From positions 1-57,339 of the IMG/VR virus record IMGVR_UViG_3300035659_000014: DNA of 57,339 bases; one strand, given 5' to 3'. The DNA is from a virus. Below, one piece after another: positions 57,256 to 57,339 of the stretch. Position numbers and translations under genes: made by a program. Numbering within the stretch: position 1 is the first letter of the stretch; every line of letters begins with the position of its first letter. Under the pieces are notes generated by a model, which was not told where the DNA came from, searched no databases, and worked only from the letters and a program-made list of their open reading frames with translations.

Positions 57256-57339
57256 CTACCCCCTCAGACCTTCCAGCGTGACGACTTCGCGCCCGGACTC
57301 GGGGTCTGCTGCGTGTTCGTCGGGGCCTGCTGCTGCGGG
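57256..57339 (-). CDS. recT: RecT-like protein, C-terminal 27 codons (across circular junction)
   Basis: In frame with 963-1 if 1 joins 57339: PAAAGPDEHAADPESGREVV...LRG then TAG at 57258-57256, immediately followed by the ATPase ATG. Same Pro/Ala/Glu-rich composition as the tail at positions 1-200. Confidence 0.75.
   Translation of the reverse strand, partial: PAAAGPDEHAADPESGREVVTLEGLRG

Overview
The window looks like the complete genome of a temperate, high-GC, tailed phage (siphovirus type) of 57,339 bp, opened inside one gene rather than at a natural end. The reading frame of the RecT-like gene runs off position 1 on the minus strand. It resumes in frame at 57339, ends with TAG at 57256, and is followed at once by the ATG of the next gene. 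An attP-like 3' half of a tRNA-Ala(CGC) gene lies next to the integrase with phage genes on both sides, so this is the free or circular form rather than an integrated prophage. The host is probably a high-GC Gram-negative bacterium: there are Sec signal peptides, a SleB-type endolysin, and several transcription-unit heads that look leaderless. Acidobacteriota or a similar soil lineage is a guess.

Layout. 7.4-7.8 kb: lysogeny switch, with a Cro-like gene on minus, a CI-like gene on plus, and three operator-like repeats. 8.3-9.9 kb (+): a secreted putative moron, tyrosine integrase, attP. 10.4-13.0 kb (+): accessory operon behind a good sigma70 promoter (ribbon-helix-helix protein, HNH nuclease, small zinc-binding proteins, ASCH protein). 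Reading leftwards from 7.6 kb to position 1 and then across the junction to 57 kb is the long early minus-strand operon. It holds excisionase-like, HNH, many small genes chained by ATGA overlaps, a RecB/Cas4-like nuclease, RecT, an SMC/Rad50-like ATPase, small zinc proteins, a PAPS-reductase-like PP-loop protein, a replication initiator with a DnaA-N-like domain and internal iterons, DUF5131, a DPPY methylase, a VRR-NUC nuclease and an RMF-like protein.

45.7-14 kb (-) is the late region in canonical order: TerS, TerL, portal, a membrane-anchored protein, MuF, small neck proteins, terminator, scaffold, SU10-like capsid, a three-domain glycosyltransferase/methyltransferase, connectors, tail tube, tRNA-Met, tail chaperones with overlapping frames, tape measure, hub, a 1214-residue fibre, then lysis genes (coiled-coil secreted protein, endolysin, holin). 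A ParB-like protein and an ABC-ATPase-GNAT fusion, possibly a Mom-like DNA modification pair, close the region.

Five HNH or HNH-like endonucleases sit between functional genes and suggest homing. The most interesting signals are the 10-bp iteron array inside the initiator gene, the GT-MT-GT enzyme in the head cluster, the repeated leaderless promoter layout, and the ParB/ABC-GNAT pair.
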